This document shows, piece after piece, positions 6,268 to 7,422 of a stretch of 7,422 nt of DNA. The stretch's first letter is position 1. Each line of letters begins with the position of its first letter. Origin of the DNA: Caldilineaceae bacterium (GTDB lineage Bacteria > Chloroflexota > Anaerolineae > Caldilineales > Caldilineaceae); assembly GCA_015494005.1 (NCBI GenBank), contig WGCB01000240.1, positions 1-7,422 on the forward strand. The letters run 5' to 3'. Position numbers and translations under genes: made by a program. Below the pieces are notes generated by a model. That model searched no databases, was not told where the DNA came from, and saw only the letters and a program-made list of their open reading frames with translations.

Positions 6268-7422
6268 ATGGCGGACCGCCCAGTCGACGTCCAACCGAAC
6301 GCCCAACCGAACGTGGAGTCCCAGCCCTCTCCGGAGGCCCCGGCGCCCCTGGTGCGCATCCGTGGCCGGGGGGACGGCATCGCCCTGCAGATCGCACCTG
6401 GCAGCGATTGGTCCCAGGCGGTGGAGCGGCTGGCCCAGCGCCTGGACGAGGCGGACCACTTCTTCCGGGGCGGTGAGGTGGCCCTGGAGGTGGGCTCTCG
6501 GCGCCTCTCCGCGGAGGAGCTCTCCCTCGTCAACCAGCTGCTGGAGCAGCACGAGATCCGCCTGGTCCGGCTGCGAGCCTCCAACAAGGGCACCTTCCAG
6601 CTGGCCAAGGAGCTGGGGCTGGAGGTCCAGTGGCAGACCCTGACCCGGGCGGAGCTGGAGGCGGGGGAGGACGAGCTGCCCCTGGAGGCCCTCCAGCCCT
6701 CGTCGTCTGCCGGGGAGGCATCCGAGCCGGAGAGGTTGGCGGCGACGCCCGGGCCCGAGGAGCCCGAGGCGGTCCCCCAGGAAGCCGCTGCGGACCCTCT
6801 GGCGGAATCGGCGGCTGGCGCGGTGGTCGAGCCCGAGGAGTCTGAGGAACCCGGGGAGCCCGCAGAGCCGGCGCCCGAGAGCCCGGCCCAGCCCGTCGAT
6901 GGGATCCCCGAGGCCGGGCTGGAGGGGCCTGCGGCTCCGGCTGGGCCCTCCGCGCCGGTGGACGCGGTCCCGGATCGGCCCGCCTCGGAGCCCCTGGCGC
7001 CTCCCGAGCCTCTCCCCGAGGAAGCAGGGGCGGCGGTGCAGCTGGCGGACCTCATGCCCCTGCCCGAGGCCCTGCCTCCGGAGCCTCCGTCCCAGGCGGA
7101 ACGCGCCGGTGAGGAGCCGAGCCTCGGGGATTCTCCCAGCCAGGAGGCGGCGACGCTGGACTCGGAGATCTCGCCGGCGATCTCGCCGGTGGCCCAGGCC
7201 GAGGACGGAATCCAGGAGCCGGGCATAGCGTCCGAGCCCGAGGCGGGGCTGGAATCCAGGCCGGAGCAGGAGGCCGAGCCAGAACCGGAGCCGGAACCCG
7301 AACCCGAGCCCCTGGCTGGGCCCTACCTCTACCGGGGCACCCTGCGCTCCGGCCAGGTGCTGCGCCACGCCGGGCCCGTCCTGGTGGTGGGGGACGTGAA
7401 CCCGGGCGCGGAGGTGGTGGCC
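6268..7422 (+). CDS. minC: Septum site-determining protein MinC, 3' end beyond the right edge
   Basis: MinC blocks FtsZ polymerisation away from midcell and is brought to the membrane by MinD. The frame is open for 385 codons to the right edge. Residues about 28-125 resemble the MinC N-terminal, FtsZ-inhibiting domain: VRIRGRGDGIALQI at 29-42, the strand EVALEV at 70-75, and a helix-strand unit (83-103) ending in IRLVRLRAS. A Pro/Glu/Ala-rich linker of about 220 residues follows (about 131-352). Then the C-terminal beta-helix domain begins at Tyr353, with GTLRSGQ (357-363), the RSGQ motif linked to MinD binding, and GDVNPGAEVVA up to the edge. E. coli MinC has only 231 residues in all. The ATG at 6268 is 20 nt after the mrdA stop and has only a poor Shine-Dalgarno. 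Homology at both ends in one frame supports a single intact gene. Confidence 0.88.
   Translation, partial: MADRPVDVQPNAQPNVESQPSPEAPAPLVRIRGRGDGIALQIAPGSDWSQAVERLAQRLDEADHFFRGGEVALEVGSRRLSAEELSLVNQLLEQHEIRLVRLRASNKGTFQLAKELGLEVQWQTLTRAELEAGEDELPLEALQPSSSAGEASEPERLAATPGPEEPEAVPQEAAADPLAESAAGAVVEPEESEEPGEPAEPAPESPAQPVDGIPEAGLEGPAAPAGPSAPVDAVPDRPASEPLAPPEPLPEEAGAAVQLADLMPLPEALPPEPPSQAERAGEEPSLGDSPSQEAATLDSEISPAISPVAQAEDGIQEPGIASEPEAGLESRPEQEAEPEPEPEPEPEPLAGPYLYRGTLRSGQVLRHAGPVLVVGDVNPGAEVVA
6291..6313 (+). repeat. 12-bp tandem repeat near the minC start
   Basis: CCAACCGAACG occurs at 6291-6301 and again at 6303-6313, a period of 12 bp that encodes QPN(A/V) twice in the N-terminal tail of MinC. 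The repeat keeps the frame. Confidence 0.7.
6658..7323 (+). repeat. Low-complexity Pro/Glu/Ala-rich linker coding region of minC
   Basis: Residues about 131-352 of MinC are dominated by P, E, A, G and S and have almost no aromatic residues, so the segment is probably disordered and strongly acidic. It ends with six exact Glu-Pro dipeptides at 7276-7311 (residues 337-348). A 12-bp direct repeat, GATCTCGCCGG at 7167-7177 and 7179-7189, lies within it. These repeats suggest growth by in-frame duplication. Confidence 0.8.

Noticed and set aside
1538..6397. A 1619-codon open frame on the minus strand opposite mreB, mreC, mreD and mrdA
   Set aside because: It is antisense to four genes with unmistakable family motifs. 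The high third-position G+C of those genes leaves few stops on the opposite strand. The translation is rich in H, G, Q, D and R with no recognisable domain.
6250..7368. A 372-codon open frame (and a 338-codon one at 6210-7226) on the minus strand opposite minC
   Set aside because: The plus-strand frame encodes recognisable MinC domains at both ends. The antisense translations are low-complexity mirror images of the GC-rich linker.

Overview
The window is a high-G+C bacterial chromosome segment. It carries one gene pointing left (tilS, cut by the left edge) and a rightward rod-shape operon: mreB - mreC - mreD - mrdA (PBP2) - minC (cut by the right edge). All six genes are housekeeping genes recognisable from signature motifs. 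I see no mobile element, CRISPR array, tRNA, rRNA or defence gene. The gene order, the three GTG starts, the weak Shine-Dalgarno usage and the flavour of the proteins suggest a Chloroflexota bacterium (Anaerolineae/Caldilineae-like), but this taxonomic call is inference only. The visible sequence alone would also allow another high-GC rod-shaped lineage.

Layout: positions 1-1176 (minus) hold the first 392 codons of tRNA(Ile)-lysidine synthase. Positions 1177-1501 are a 325-bp divergent regulatory region. It holds two extended -10 promoters (TGGTATAAT on each strand) that form an exact inverted repeat and point away from each other. The tilS -10 lies so close to its GTG that the mRNA should be leaderless or nearly so. 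The mreB transcript should instead have a leader of about 250 nt with several potential hairpins and a possible 10-codon upstream ORF. From 1502 to the right edge the genes are tightly packed: gaps of 60 nt (mreB-mreC), 3 nt (mreC-mreD), 3 nt (mreD-mrdA) and 20 nt (mrdA-minC). No terminator is visible between them.

How the genes work together: MreB filaments on the inner face of the membrane, MreC and MreD in the membrane, and the transpeptidase PBP2 are core parts of the elongasome that inserts peptidoglycan along the side wall. RodA, the glycosyltransferase partner of PBP2, is not in the window. MinC, the FtsZ inhibitor that works with MinD, is the last visible gene, so the operon joins elongation to placement of the division site. 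The right edge cuts MinC just after its C-terminal domain begins; minD or rodA may follow but cannot be seen.

The most unusual points are the roughly 220-residue Pro/Glu/Ala-rich linker between the two MinC domains, the back-to-back inverted-repeat promoters, a lone pair of cysteines beside the PBP2 active-site KTG motif, and the structured mreB leader. I do not see a previously undescribed multi-gene system here.
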